From: Cryptomeria japonica
Lineage: Eukaryota; Streptophyta; Pinopsida; Cupressales; Cupressaceae
Direction: 5' to 3'
NCBI RefSeq assembly: GCF_030272615.1
Contig: NC_081415.1
Location: 369,895,667-369,959,666, forward strand
DNA: 64,000 nucleotides
Under the pieces are notes generated by a model. It saw only the letters and a program-made list of their open reading frames with translations, did no database searches and was not told the origin of the DNA. How positions within the stretch are numbered: position 1 is the first letter of the stretch; each line of letters opens with the position of its first letter. The position numbers were made by a program, and so were the translations under genes. Shown one piece after another: positions 1-11,523 of the stretch.

Positions 1-2
1 CA

Positions 3-1259
3 AAGACCAAAGGAGATGCCAAGGTAAATTATACTTATACTAGCAATGACAACGTCATTAACATGATTGAGCCTTCCCAATCAAAATATTGCAACGTGAT
101 TATAGTCCAAGATAAACCAAATGAATCATGATATGCAAGAGCTTTGACCCGATCTCAAAAGAAAGTTACTCTCCAAGGAGCTAGTTCTTCCAACCCGACT
201 CAAGTAACATCAAACCCACCAGCCCAATCAAACAAACAAAAAGAATCAACCTTGGATAAATTTAAAAGGCTAACTTCAACATCATCCTCTGGATATAGTG
301 TCATTGAACAATTGAAAAGGACAAATGCTCAAATCTCAATTTTTGAATTGCTAAAACTCTCGTCTGCTCACAAAGAGATCCTAGACAAAGCATTGCTTAC
401 CACTAATGTTCCCAAGGATTTAGACATTGATCGATTTCAGTCTATGGTGGGTCATCTGACTTCACCTCACTATCTGACCTTCTCTGAAGAAGATGACAAC
501 TCACTAAATCATCCAAATAACCAACCATTGCATATTGAAGCCATGATCCATAAACACAGGGTCAAACATGTTTTGATAGATGGAAGCGCGGGGTTGAATA
601 TCTGTACTTACAGTCTGCTTACACAACTAGGATTCTCTAAAAATGTCATTGATCCTGGCAAGAGAATAACCATAAAAGCCTATGATGAAGAAGAAAGGAC
701 CTCTAAAGGTCTGGTATCATTACCTATCAGGGTGTGACCTGTAGAAAGAGATGTCCTTTTCCAGGTACTGGATATTCGTTTGTCATACAATATCTTACTA
801 GGCAGGCCATGGATTCATGAAATGAAGGTAGTACTGTCAACATACCATCAATGCTTAAAGTTTCCTTATAATGGAATAGAAGTCAGTATTCCTATTGATA
901 CGAATGTCATTTGTAATGCATTGACAAAAGGTGTAGATACTTTTGTGCCTCATAATAGGGAAACCTCTACAAATGAAGATCCAAAAACACTGATGAAAGA
1001 CTTAGAAAAGAGATTGAAGATTACAAATACCGGCATGGATGGCTACAAGATACAATCGGTACTTTCATTAGTTTCTCTCCCTCCATCACCAAAATCGTTG
1101 GGCAAGCCATCAGAGGCTATGAGAACACAAACTTCAACTCCGAATACCATATATGATGGTCTCTTTGTACAGTCCTCTACTTCCCTGGTAGATGAAATAG
1201 AAGAGGATGTTGCTCTTAACTGGCTCTTTAAGGAAGATAGTCAAAACGAGGAGGTATGA
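3..1259 (+). pseudogene. Gag tail and retropepsin of Gypsy-A (broken)
   Basis: One reading frame runs from base 3 with stops at 129-131, after codon 737 and at 1257-1259. The first part is a Gln/Ser-rich linker carrying a conserved pre-protease motif (VIEQLKRTNAQISIFELL, about 300-355) that also occurs in Gypsy-B. The aspartic protease core follows: an LIDGSAGLNIC motif near 570-605, where plant gypsy proteases have the catalytic Asp, and the downstream [13 protein letters not shown] motif near 785-825. Retropepsin cuts the Gag-Pol polyprotein inside virus-like particles. The capsid part of Gag and any zinc knuckle lie upstream of the window. The stops make it non-functional. Confidence 0.85.
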
Positions 1260-1814
1260 CATTGTGAGATTTCCTCAAACCAATATGGTCCTGGCTACAA
1301 GATGATTCAACGCATGGGATATTCAGGTTATGGTCCCCTGGGTAAACATCAAGAGGGTATTACTGAACCAATTCAACTGCAAACAAAATCCACCAATGAT
1401 AAGGCTAGACTGGGATACAATTCGAAAAAGACATCAGACCAAAAACATGTTCCTAAGTCTAAGTGGGAGAAAAGGATATCACCTTCAACATTACAGGAAG
1501 AAGACACTCAACAAACAAAAGCAAAGTGTAGAAAAGAGAAAAAGGAATCAACAGTCAAGAAAGAAGAAACAGTCAACACTCAAGCTCCGATGGTGTCAGC
1601 TACAATAATACAAGAAGTTGAGGTCCCAGAGGATATAAGAGATGAAGTAGTAAGAATTAGAGAATTGTTTGCACCACTAAAATTTCCAGTCACATACACT
1701 GGTAGGCAGCAAGTAGACGATTCAGAGACTGACTCAAACGAGTATGAATGGGGTCTTGACCACCTCTCAGATACATCTAGTACGGAAACTCAGAAGAGTC
1801 TAGCGGTGTCATAG
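1260..1814 (+). pseudogene. G-patch domain and basic linker of Gypsy-A polyprotein
   Basis: This is in the same frame as the protease. At about 1300-1360 the translation reads MIQRMGYSGYGPLGKHQEG, a glycine-rich G-patch-like motif that many plant gypsy elements carry between protease and RT; G-patches bind nucleic acid or helicases. A Lys/Glu-rich basic linker follows. The frame ends with a stop at 1812-1814, and the polyprotein continues in the +2 frame from just upstream of 1832, so a frameshift lies near 1790. A related G-patch is found in Gypsy-B at about 22060-22155. Confidence 0.7.
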
Positions 1815-1831
1815 ATGATACTCAAGAGCTG

Positions 1832-3925
1832 ATGCACATAAAACTAGAGAAGGAAATACAAGAAATTAGACAAAAGAGACAAACAAATTATGAACAAGGA
1901 TTGAAGGAAGGAAGAGTACCAGAAAGCTTTTCATCTATGTACCCCTATGCTAAAATAAAACAAATCTGGTATAGCACTACACAAGAAGAGTTGGAAGCTA
2001 TAGAACAAGAACTAGTTATCAGTCTAGAGGAAGCTGAATGGAATAGACGACAAAAAATCACAGAAATAGTAAGATCATGTCAACAGGTGTGTCAGATACA
2101 AATTACAAATGAACCACAACATGAAGGAACTTGTAGTATTAGAGATGTTGGTGTTGATACCATACATACACTTACTAAATCACTTGAAGAAGACTCAGAA
2201 ACTTCATCCGATGACTCTGATGACAGTCTTATTCAGGACAATATCTACTTAGCCTCAAATTCTGAATCATCTTATACAAACAATGAAAATATGTCTACTA
2301 ATCTTATCACTGTCAAACCACTATATGATGTCCAATCTGGCATAGAGAATGACACTACAAGTATGTCTATTGGATTAGGTCAACTAATTATTAACGCGAA
2401 CTTTAATAATCATGTTCTGACTCTTCCTGGTCTCGAGACACTTACGCAAGGTATCCTTTTGGAACTCAACTTTTCGATCCACAATTGTGATGACAATACC
2501 GTGAATGCTCTCAAACCTGTCCAACATTTATCCTTACTACATCTAGAACTAATTGACTGTACTTTACAGAGCGAACCCATTAATATACCTACTTTTGCCA
2601 ATGACTATATGTTAGCCTATTATCTCAATACAGTTGAACCCATATACTCTTTCACCAGCGAACAGAGTGAAAACATGACTAAAGCGGATATCAAGTATCT
2701 TAGTCACAAAAACAAGAAAAATAAAAACAAAATATCTAATGGCGAAAACCACATTGTGGCGGTGTCAGAATTTAAAAAAGAGAAAATAAAGGACATACCT
2801 AAAGTTGAAAACCTCTTTGAGGCGCCTGAAGGTGAGATACTCGATGTACTGCCAAGTCATTTCCAGGAAAGGTCCTCCATATTGATCGAGCCAACTCAAC
2901 CAATGAACATTGGGAGTCAAGAGATACAACACATCATTCATGTAGCTCAATCACTATCAGCAGAAGAATTGAAGGATTTCACTCATCTATTCTCAGAAAA
3001 GAAAATAAACTTTGCGTGGACATACTCTTATATGCCAAGCATGAATCCTAATCTCATCATGCACCATCTTCCTATCACACCAGGAGTTAAACCAATCAAA
3101 CAAAAACTCCGTAAGATGCACCCACATGTGGCACTACTGGTCAAGGTTGAGCTAGAAAAACTATTAAAAGCTGGATTCATTAGAGCTATAGATTATGCCG
3201 AATGGATTTCAAAAATAGTACCTATGTCAAAGGTAGACAAATCTATCAGAGTTTGCACTGACTTTAGACATCTTAATAAAGCTTGTCTAAAGGATTACTT
3301 TCCATTACCAAACATTGATATGCTAGTCGACATGACTGCTGGATATGAGATGTACTCACTAATGGATGGATTCTCCGGCTATAATAAGATCAAAATAGCT
3401 CCTGGAGATCAAGAAAAGACAACTTTCACCTGTGCATGGGGAGCCTTTTGTTGGAATGTCATGCCATTTGGGCTAAAGAACGCAGGGGCGACCTATCAAA
3501 GAGAAGTAACTACTATATTTCATGATATGATGCATAAGAATATGGAAGATTATGTTGATGACACCTTAGTGAAGATTATGAAGAGATCCACACATATTCA
3601 AGAGCTAGGTCCTATACTAGACAGAATGGAAAAGTTCAAACTTCGGTTAAATCCAAAGAAGTGTGCATTTAGAGTAACATCTGGTAAACTACTTGGCTAC
3701 ATCATTTCAAAGAAGAGAATTGAGGTTGATCTTGAGAAGGTCCAAGCTATAATGGAAATTCCGCCTCCGAAGAACATCAATCAAATGAGAAGTCTACAGG
3801 GACGTCTCCAATCCATCAGACGCTTCATTTCTCAGCTAGCAGACAAAGCTCAACCTTTCACAAAAGTATTGAGGAAAGGAATAATATACAATTGGGATCA
3901 GGAATGTGAACAACACCTTCGATAG
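1832..3925 (+). pseudogene. Reverse transcriptase of Gypsy-A with long acidic linker
   Basis: This is an open frame of 697 codons. Residues 1-390 are a variable linker with an acidic Ser/Asp run (about residues 110-130). Residues 410-640 are a Ty3/gypsy reverse transcriptase: the CTDFRHLNKACLKDYFPLP palm block, the GYNKI block, PFGLKNAGATYQ, and the catalytic YVDD box at 3551-3562 (residues 574-577). LRLNPKKCAF and LLGY follow in the thumb. The enzyme would copy element RNA into cDNA. The frame stops with TAG at 3923-3925, inside the RT to RNase H connection, where relatives usually have a sense codon. Catalytic Asp residues are intact, but the frame breaks on both sides make this a relic. 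Confidence 0.93.
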
Positions 3926-4368
3926 ATAAAAGAGTACCTGTCTAATCCACCAATATCGATGCTGCGTATTCGGGGTAAACCATTGATCTTATACATATCA
4001 GCAACTGATTCATCACTGGGGGCACTTCTGGCACAACAAGATGACAATAAAAAGGAGTGAGCCATCTATTAAATCAATAGAACATTGGTGTCTTATGAAA
4101 TGAAGTATACTATAATAGAAAAAGCATGCTTGGCATTAGTCTTTGCATCACAAAAATTGAGACACAACATGTTAGCACATTCAGTCAATCTGGTGGCTAA
4201 AATTGATCCGCTCAAGTATCTACTCAACAAAGCAACACTAATAAGAAGATTGGCAAAATGGGTCATGATCCTTACAGAGTTTGACATTGAATATGTGGAA
4301 CGCAAAGCCATAAAAGGACAGGTAATTGCTGATCAACTTGCTGAAGCTCCACTTGAAGACACTCAACT
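3926..4368 (+). pseudogene. First RNase H domain of Gypsy-A
   Basis: It continues the RT frame. The segment LILYISATDSSLGALLAQQ (about 3985-4040) holds the usual RNase H start of Ty3/gypsy pol, with the catalytic Asp in ATDSS. Stops follow at about 4058-4060 (TGA) and 4070-4072 (TAA). After 4085 the domain continues with YEMKYTIIEKACLALVFA, the metal-binding Glu helix, then the HSVNLVAKIDPLKYLL and KWVMILTEFDIEY blocks that close gypsy RNase H. It degrades the RNA strand of the hybrid during reverse transcription. At least two stops make it inactive. Confidence 0.87.
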
Positions 4369-4960
4369 GCTGCATATAGAGTTTCCAGATGAATCAATAA
4401 TGCATCTTACTCAACAACTCTGGAAGATGTTCTTTGATGGGTCTTTCACCCAAAATAATTTCGATGCTGGAATATTGTTTATTACTCCTCAGAAGTACTC
4501 AATCCCAAAGTCTTATAAGATTCTATTCCCTTGCACAAACAACATTGCAGAAGATGAAGCTTTGGTAAACGGGATAAAGCTAGCTATTGAATGGAAGGTT
4601 GCAACATTACACATCTATGGAGATTCTTAGCTGATCATAAATCAAATAAATGATACATATCAGACTCGAGATGAGAAAATGATGCTTTATAAGAGAATGG
4701 TTGATGATCTTAAGAAGTATTTTGCTTTTGTATCATTCCAACAGATTCCTAGATCTGCGAACAGAGCAGCAGATGCTATGGTTACCTTGGCATCTATACC
4801 TGAGTTACAAGAGTCTAATTTTTGCTTTGAATTCTTGGTGGAAGAATTACATTACCCGGCCTATGATTCTCTTGATACCCAAATAGTCTGTGCTATTATC
4901 ACTAGTATCACTGTGGAAGAGTTATATCTACTCTTATCTATGAGACCAAATTATCCCTAA
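4369..4960 (+). pseudogene. Second (archaeal-type) RNase H of Gypsy-A
   Basis: A second, separate RNase H fold follows the first. MFFDGSFTQNNFDAGILF (about 4427-4480) holds the first catalytic Asp. NNIAEDEALVNGIKLAIEW gives the Glu helix. LHIYGDS, just before a TAG at 4628-4630, gives the third acidic residue, and RSANRAADAMVTLAS (about 4750-4795) the last Asp. The additional archaeal-type RNase H is a known mark of plant Tat elements. The TAG after the GDS motif falls where relatives usually have Gln, so a CAG to TAG change is likely. The frame ends at 4960, and integrase continues in another frame. Confidence 0.8.
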
Positions 4961-4962
4961 AA

Positions 4963-5937
4963 ATCTTACCCGTAATGAGAAAAGAAACCTAACTCGAAAT
5001 GCTTCATGGTATGTTATCATTGCTAATGATCTATTTAGATGAGGTTTGGATGGTACATTGCTTAGGTGTCTAAAAAATGAAGAATCTAAACGTGCGTTAT
5101 CGGAAGTTCATGAAGGTATTTGCAGATCTCATTCGAATGGTCTTACTTTAGCTCGAAAACTACTATGGACTTGTTACTACTAGCCAGACATGGAGAAAGA
5201 TGCTATTAAATTTTCTAAGACTTGTGAGAAATATTAGCTACATGGAAATCTCATACATGCTCCAACAAGGGATCTTATACCCTTCACTACACATTGGCCT
5301 TTTCAGCAATGGGCCTTTGATCTGATTGGTCAGATATATCCTGCTTCATCTAACAGACATAAATTCATCATAACTACCACTGAGTATTTCACTAAGTGGG
5401 TAGAAGTGGTTCCGCTCATCAAAGCAACTAGTAAACAAGTAGCTCTCTTCATCCTAAACTATATCATCTGTAGGTATGGTATACCTTCATCCATCGTGAC
5501 TGATAATGGAGGACAATTTAAGAATAAAGATTTGGATGAGCTCTGTGAGAAATTCAAAATAAAACAACACTGGTCATCAATATATTACCCTCAAGGTAAT
5601 GGACAAGCTGAGGCATCTAACAAAAACCTACTGACTATCTTGCACATAACAGTGAACAAATCTGGGAAGGATTGGCATCTGCAGCTCAATCCTGCACTAT
5701 GGGCTTACAAAACAAGTATCAGAACACCTACTGGGGCTACACCTTTTTCTTTGGTGTATGGGTCCGAAGTAGTATTACCTATTGAAGTGGAAATACCATC
5801 TCTAAGAGTTTCTTTGCAAGGTCTTGTTACTGATGAAGATCATAGAATATCTAGATTGCAAGAACTCGAATTGCTGGATGAGCGTCGACAAGTAGCGTTT
5901 GATCATCTTAGAGTGTATCAGAAAATAATGTCCAGAG
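4963..5937 (+). pseudogene. Integrase N-terminal and catalytic core of Gypsy-A, split by solo LTR
   Basis: In frame 3 the zinc-binding region is seen at about 5049-5235 (VHEGICRSHSNG, later CEK with Tyr in place of the second Cys, then a TAG). The rve core follows, with all three acidic residues of the DDE triad: Asp in WAFDLIGQI, Asp in IVTDNGGQF and Glu in NGQAEASNK. Integrase joins element cDNA to host DNA. Stops occur at about 5039 (TGA), 5179 (TAG) and 5235 (TAG). The frame is cut at 5938 by a solo LTR and resumes at 7191. Confidence 0.9.
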
Positions 5938-5942
5938 GATAT

Positions 5943-7190
5943 TGTAGCATAGGAAATAGGAAATCATCACAAGACAAGATAAACATAATAGCTCAATCAC
6001 AAATGCATTCATTGCAATGATCTATCCTAAACAACACTCAATAGAGACATGAAACAGAAACATTCAAAAGCAAAGATTATGCAAACCAAAGATGTGATTT
6101 GAATGCTCCTTCATGCGGCTCCATTGTTCTTCTTTCTTCTCCAAATAGTTTTGTTGTGGATCTCACCTACTAGTGTATGATCATGATATGAAAGCAAGTA
6201 AATAAGATATTGCTCAAGAATACTCGAAGCGCGATTAACTAGAAATTCGTTGATCTGATTAGGGAATTAGGAATCAAGAATCAAGGGATTTGAGTGAAGA
6301 AATTCATCCAATTTATAGAGAAATTGGAGAAAAAGACAAGATTAGCATGAAATTGATTCGAATAGAAATTCAAATCAAGAATAGCAAAATTATGACATGT
6401 CTATGACAAATTGCTATGCAAGGATTTATGATAATTTATGACAATTTATGACAAATTGCTATGCAAGGATTTATGACAAGATTTTGGAATAGAAATAGAC
6501 ATTTAGGAATTTAAGAGAAATTAGAAAATTAGGTTAGAAATGATGACTTGGAAATTATAAAATTGATGCAAATTAGGTAAATTAATTAATAATTTCTCAT
6601 TAATTAATTAATTAATTTACAAAAATAGGAGGAATTAATTAGCCAATTAAATAAACATTTAATTGTGACAAGAAGACCTAGGATAAATAAATAAATTATC
6701 TAACCTAGAGGGAAAATGCCAAACAAGATTAAATGATTAAATCATGAAACCCTAGAAGATGAATTAGAAATGCAAAGATGACAATTAGGTCTTGACAAAG
6801 GATAATTGATATCGATTCGATCATGATTTTGAATTAATAAATGATTTGATTGATAAATGCACCAAGGAACAATGACAAATTGATCCAAATTGACATGATT
6901 GAAGAGGACAAGGATCGATGACAAATCGATCGTAAAACGACGAGATTGACAAGTTGATAAGAGATTTGACAAGATCGACCAAAATCATGATTAAAGATTG
7001 TTATCGACAAGACCAAATTCGAAAGCGAGACAAATGAAGAATGCAGAAGAAAGACTCGATGCTCGCAAATGATAAAGACCAAGTGCGTGACATAGGAGAA
7101 ATGTTAATGCGACGCAAAAACCTAAAATGAGGCAATGCGCAAATGTTAAAGTATGATCCCGCAAGCATTGACCATTTTTAGGTGTCTACA
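5943..7190 (-). mobile_element. Solo LTR inserted in Gypsy-A integrase
   Basis: A 1248-bp segment begins TGTAGCATAG and ends GGTGTCTACA, and is flanked by a perfect 5-bp target duplication GATAT (5938-5942 and 7191-7195). The integrase reading frame is continuous across its ends. It contains no internal domain, so it is a solo LTR left by LTR-LTR recombination. In the minus direction it starts TGTAGACACCTAAAA, the same start as the Gypsy-C LTR ending at 46987, so I assign it to that family and to the minus strand. It holds AT-rich runs (TTAATTAATTAATTAATT near 6600). ORFs inside it show no known domain. Confidence 0.93.
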
Positions 7191-7423
7191 GATATAACAA
7201 GAAGGTTAGACAAAGATAATTTTAGGTTGGTGACCTAGTTCTGAGAGAAAATCTTAAAAATCAACAGTTTCAAGACAACAAAGGGAAGTTTGAACCCAAC
7301 TGGCTGGGTCCCTATATCATTATTGCAGTATTCGGCTCTGGTGCCTATCAACTCTCAAATTTAGAAGGAGAAAAGCTTCGTGAACCAATTAATAGCATCC
7401 ACTTGAAGAAATTATTTTCTTAG
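7191..7423 (+). pseudogene. Integrase C-terminal part of Gypsy-A after the solo LTR
   Basis: Translation resumes with the basic C-terminal region of gypsy integrase (VGDLVLRENL, then PNWLGPYII and LSNLEGEKLREPIN, and a final HLKKLFS), ending at TAG 7421-7423. Two early codons are stops (near 7212-7225). The C-terminal domain binds DNA non-specifically. Adjacency to the GATAT duplication shows that the solo LTR entered an already formed coding region. Confidence 0.85.
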
Positions 7424-8910
7424 CATTCTATGTGCCATCAACATGTACAACTAAAAAAAGTTCTGAAGAAATCCTAAAAATCAGAAAAAGTCCTAAAAAA
7501 ATTCAAAAAAATCAGAAAAATCATAAAATAAAAAAAATAAAAAAAAAATAAAAAGAGAAAAAAAAATACAGAGAGAGAAAATGCCCTGGTGAAAACCTGG
7601 TAAACAGACACTTTGGTAAAAAATAAAAAATCTCTGCCAAGCAGGTGAAAACCTGGTAAACAGGCGCCTCTTGTACTCGAGCGCTCCATCTATCAACACA
7701 ACGTTGGCATTTCTGCTTTCCTGCATCTTTGCTTTCGCTTGTACATATATTTCAGTCACGTTTGTGACATCCTGGTTCGTTGGAACCCTCATGGCTTGAA
7801 ACTGATCAACATCCTAGTCTTAGGTTAATCGACAGAGCACATTACATATCCTAAGCAGTGTCAACCAAGTCATCTTTCCGTCAGTGAATCGTGGTCGTCC
7901 ACTCTGAGTTAGTCACCTGTCTCCTAGCTACCAAAGAGTTTTATCACTGAGTACACAAGCAAAACAACATAACGGAAAACAATCATTAAACAGTTTGAGC
8001 TATGAATGAAATTTTTTTCTTTGCGTGTTGTCTTTTATATTGGTTTTTGATTATCATCCCTCTGAGTAACTCAAGGAAGTCTATCGTGACTAAGAAGAGC
8101 AAGGATTGGCGGCATAATATTTTCTTTGATTTCTGCTTGTAGGAATGATCCCAATGATCTGGAAACATCTAAATTAGCTAGGCGTCTATGATAAGAGCCT
8201 TCACATCAAGGTGAAGTCGCCTCACATACCTCAGCTCCGCTTATTTGTATGCTACAAGGAGGTCCACATCATTTCTTTGTTTATTTTGAGGGAATTCCTT
8301 TATGATGCAATTCGGGTCCCTACGAAATCTGTCTAAGGATATGAACAAAAAAAAAGGGTCATTGCGAACAAGATAATTAATATTGCACATTGAAAAAGAA
8401 ATGAACTCTAACCTGCCTATTGTGTTCATTATGCTCGGTGATGAATCTTAAGCATTTTAAATCTAGTGGCTAGGTTTAGGTTGCATTTTGCATATCATTC
8501 TACATTTTTGTGAATTTAGAGTGATTTCAGTATGGTAATAATCTCTTTATCTTCTGAATGAGAGCTGAAAGTATCATCATTTCTTACACTAAGTGGTCTC
8601 TTTATCATCATTTTTTTCGATCGAGTACTTGTGTTTTTGAGATGTTTAGCTACATACATAAACATTTAATATAGATTCACACATTTCATTATTTACTCAT
8701 ATGCATTCATCTTATTGCATAGAAAATAAAAATTTACATTTCATATTACTCATTCACATTCATCTATTTGCATATGAAAATAAACAAAAATAGACATCCA
8801 TAATCATTTGCATAACATGCTGAAAAGAAATGCATACACGTAGAGTAAAGCATATAAAAGACATCTCATAAATGAATCAACACAAGTATGATGAAGTCAA
8901 ATCAGATCTC

Positions 8911-8947
<37 letters not shown>

Positions 8948-9061
8948 AAGAGTACAAAATGATGTCGAATGACATATACAAACTCCCATCGGAGCAAGAA
9001 TCGTATAGGATACAAAAAATGGGTGTATCTACAAAAAATATCCAAGCTACAAAAAGAATAT
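7424..9061 (+). other. Non-coding 3' region of Gypsy-A between pol and antisense PMD gene
   Basis: No coding sequence is supported here. 7445-7570 is very A-rich. A 20-bp direct repeat (starting GGTGAAAACCTGG) sits at 7588-7607 and 7644-7663, the second copy leading into a GGCGCC site. A similar sequence occurs at the equivalent place in Gypsy-C (about 49985-50030, minus strand), so this is a family trait. Two imperfect 55-bp copies (starting TTTCAT) lie at 8684-8738 and 8739-8793, and a TA microsatellite at 8912-8941. Confidence 0.7.
8912..8941. repeat. (TA)15 microsatellite
   Basis: Perfect TA dinucleotide run in the 3' flank of the antisense PMD gene. Confidence 0.97.
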
Positions 9062-11439
9062 CTAGCTCTCGGCCTCTCCCTCATCGCCTGGTGGAGGAGG
9101 TGGATCCTACTGACCGGGATCCTAACGAGGTTCCCGAGCTCCCTCTGACTGTGCCATATACTACGAGTAGGGAATAACCTAATGTGCAATTGGAACTGCG
9201 ACGCTATATGCTGCAACATAGTAGGCTGCCCTACTAGTTTGGTGAAGGACCTCCTGTCGCAAGGCCTCTATCTCTGCTCTTGTCTTTGCTCTCATCTTTG
9301 AGATCTGATGATCGCACTCAACCCTAATATCTGCAAGCTGTCGGTCTCGCTCCACCAGCTGAGTCTGAGCCACTATCAACCGTGACTGTAGCTCTGCAAG
9401 ATGAGCTCTCATGAACCGTCACACGTTAGTCCCCTTCTCTCTTGTAGGCTCTCCACTCCCATCTCCACCTCCAACTCCACCCTGCTCCTCACACAGCTGC
9501 CGGACCTGTCTTGGAGCTACTCGCTCCTCCTCAGCTTTGCCCAATCTCACTCTTATCCTCCCAAGGGATCCGCCCTCACCCCTCTGTTGTCCACCCCTAG
9601 CTGGAACCCTGCTACTGCTAGCACTAGGATCGCCACCCACTTGCATCTGAGCCTCAACTCTCTGTCCTCATCTCTGTTTCTGTCCCTGGCCCTATCCCAG
9701 TGTAGGGGCATCATCCTCAACATCCTCTATATGAGGAGCCTGCTCAGCTAGATCTATGAATCTAGGGAATGGATGCTGCTAGAACCAATCTCTGAACTGG
9801 GGCAATACCCCCGCATCCGCAACATCATCCAGGTAGTCCCATCTCAGTCGCTGTAGACCAGTCAGCTTCTGCATACTCAAGGCATAGGATAACCTTGATG
9901 ACCATCCCTGCCTCTCCTCATCAGCATATCGGGCATACGCTGTATACTCCTGTGACACCCCCTGAGGCCTACCATATTGCCTCATCACCCGTGATACTAC
10001 AAATCACTCCACTATAGTCTGCAATTTACCAATAAGTGGGCGCGTAACAAAAATATCCCGACGTACCAATCGCTAGTCATCCCATGGCTCTAGGCCCCTG
10101 TACGGTCTCCATACTACGACTATCAAGTCATCAAGTTGCCCCCGCCAAAAATCGGTCTTGCCTAGATGGGGCTGTGTAACATAACCGGCATACCTATATA
10201 TAATCGGTTGCCCAATCTCTCTACTATCATCAACTATAGGCCGACAAACTGGGAGGTGCTCCCAAGCCAAAACCTGTAAAATAAATACACCTGCAGCCAT
10301 GCTCTTGCCATCCCTATATACAATCTCACGCATCTCACGATACATGTGGGCCAATATACAAGAACCCCAACCAAGCCTCTGAGGGGTCTCCATCAATCTC
10401 TCCAGCATTCTGCCCCATCCACACTGGAAACCCTGTTGTCCTCTATCTAGCATCAGAAAACAACCGATAAATCCTGCTAGAACACACGCCAATAGAAACT
10501 CCTCGCTGTATATGCTCATCATAACATCCCAACTAATGGAATGGGTCAAAATGTCTGGATCCCTGTATACATGTCTAACCGCCTGCAGTCCAGGTAATAG
10601 TGTTGCATCATAATCTACCTTATCCCCAGCAAAAGGGATACAAAGGATCCTATATACATCCTCAAGAGTGATGGTCATCTCCCCCATTGGAAAATGAAAT
10701 GTGTTATGCTCTGAATGGAAACGCTCAACCAATGTTGTGAGCATACCGTGATTCACACGGATATATGGTAAACCAAGAAGATGAGTCAAACCGCACAAAT
10801 CAATATGAGCCTGATCAACCTCTGATAATTGTCGTACTAATGTCATGGTGGGAGGATAAACACAACTGAAAAGCATAGGAGGTAATCGAACCTGCAAAAA
10901 CCCAACAACGAACATCAGAAAACATTCCAAATGAGCCTACAAGAGAAATAACACATCACACAAATTCAACTAAGTCAAGTGCAAAATCAAAATTTTAAGT
11001 TTAGACCTTAAAAAATGTTCACTATTTCCCTAATGATAAAACACATACGAGCAACATTTTGTATGAGTCAGGATTGACCTTCGTACGACAAAACATACTC
11101 ATACGACAAAATATTAGACTCTGCACGACAAAATGGTCTTTTTAAAATCATGTCGTACGATACACGGGTAGGGTCCGAACGAAAAATCTAATGGTCTCAA
11201 ACAACAAAAGATAATTCAACAGTTTGTCATATGAGATAGGATCCTGTCTCGCACGACAAAATGTGAAACCCGACTTCAAACATTCCAAAAACTTGAAAAA
11301 TGAACAAAAAAATTCAAAATTGAGAACATAAAGAGGCTTAAGATTGACCACTTACCATTGGCTCATAGTTTTGGGGTCGATTATGTCGTCTCTGGTGCTC
11401 AAATAGATGCTCACGAGTAGGGACCACCATTTTCTTCAT
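9062..11439 (-). pseudogene. Antisense plant-mobile-domain (MAIN/MAIL1-like) gene carried in Gypsy-A
   Basis: This runs opposite to pol. Exon 1 (11439-11356) starts ATGAAGAAAATGGTGG and codes 28 residues; a GTAAGT donor follows. Exon 2 starts at 10891 after TTTTTGCAG. The phase is kept. Exon 2 codes a plant mobile domain: IPYIRV equivalents, NTFHFPMGEMTITLEDVYRI (about 10720-10660), IPFAGD, and a long helical region ending in WRPYRGLEPW near 10080. After that come a Gly/Arg-rich stretch (9646-9420), a coiled coil (9412-9180) and a Pro-rich end (DPPPPPGDEGE) before TAG at 9062-9064. All pieces of exon 2 are in one frame, about 609 codons. About ten in-frame stops (for example TAG 10073, TAG 9779, TGA 9419) break it. 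PMD proteins act in silencing and cell maintenance in plants, and PMDs are known from retroelements. The role here is unknown. Confidence 0.85.
10892..11355 (-). other. Predicted 464-bp intron of the antisense PMD gene
   Basis: The donor GTAAGTGG (minus, from 11355) and acceptor TTTTTGCAG (ending 10892) join two coding parts in phase 0. The intron is AT-rich and contains four copies of a TTTTGTCGT[A/G]-type motif on the minus strand (near 11082, 11104, 11126 and 11260). Splicing is inferred, not shown. Confidence 0.65.
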
Positions 11440-11502
11440 AGAAGGCTTTTTAAATTTTCAAACTCGGAGGGTTAAAATGATTTGAAAATGACACTTTTAC
11501 TC

Positions 11503-11523
11503 CATATATAGCCAAAACCCTAA
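11503..11523 (-). promoter_or_regulatory. TATA box and telo-box-like motif ahead of the antisense PMD gene
   Basis: On the minus strand GGCTATATATGG (TATA core 11505-11510) lies about 66 nt upstream of the ATG at 11439, a normal plant spacing. Right next to it is TTAGGGTTTT (11513-11522), the reverse of the AAACCCTAA telo-box common in plant promoters. The position fits a promoter for the antisense gene; activity is inferred. Confidence 0.5.

Noticed and set aside
9401-9751. Plus-strand ORFs of 79-116 codons
   Set aside because: They are shadows of the PMD gene second exon, whose minus-strand frame carries the recognisable coiled coil and linker.
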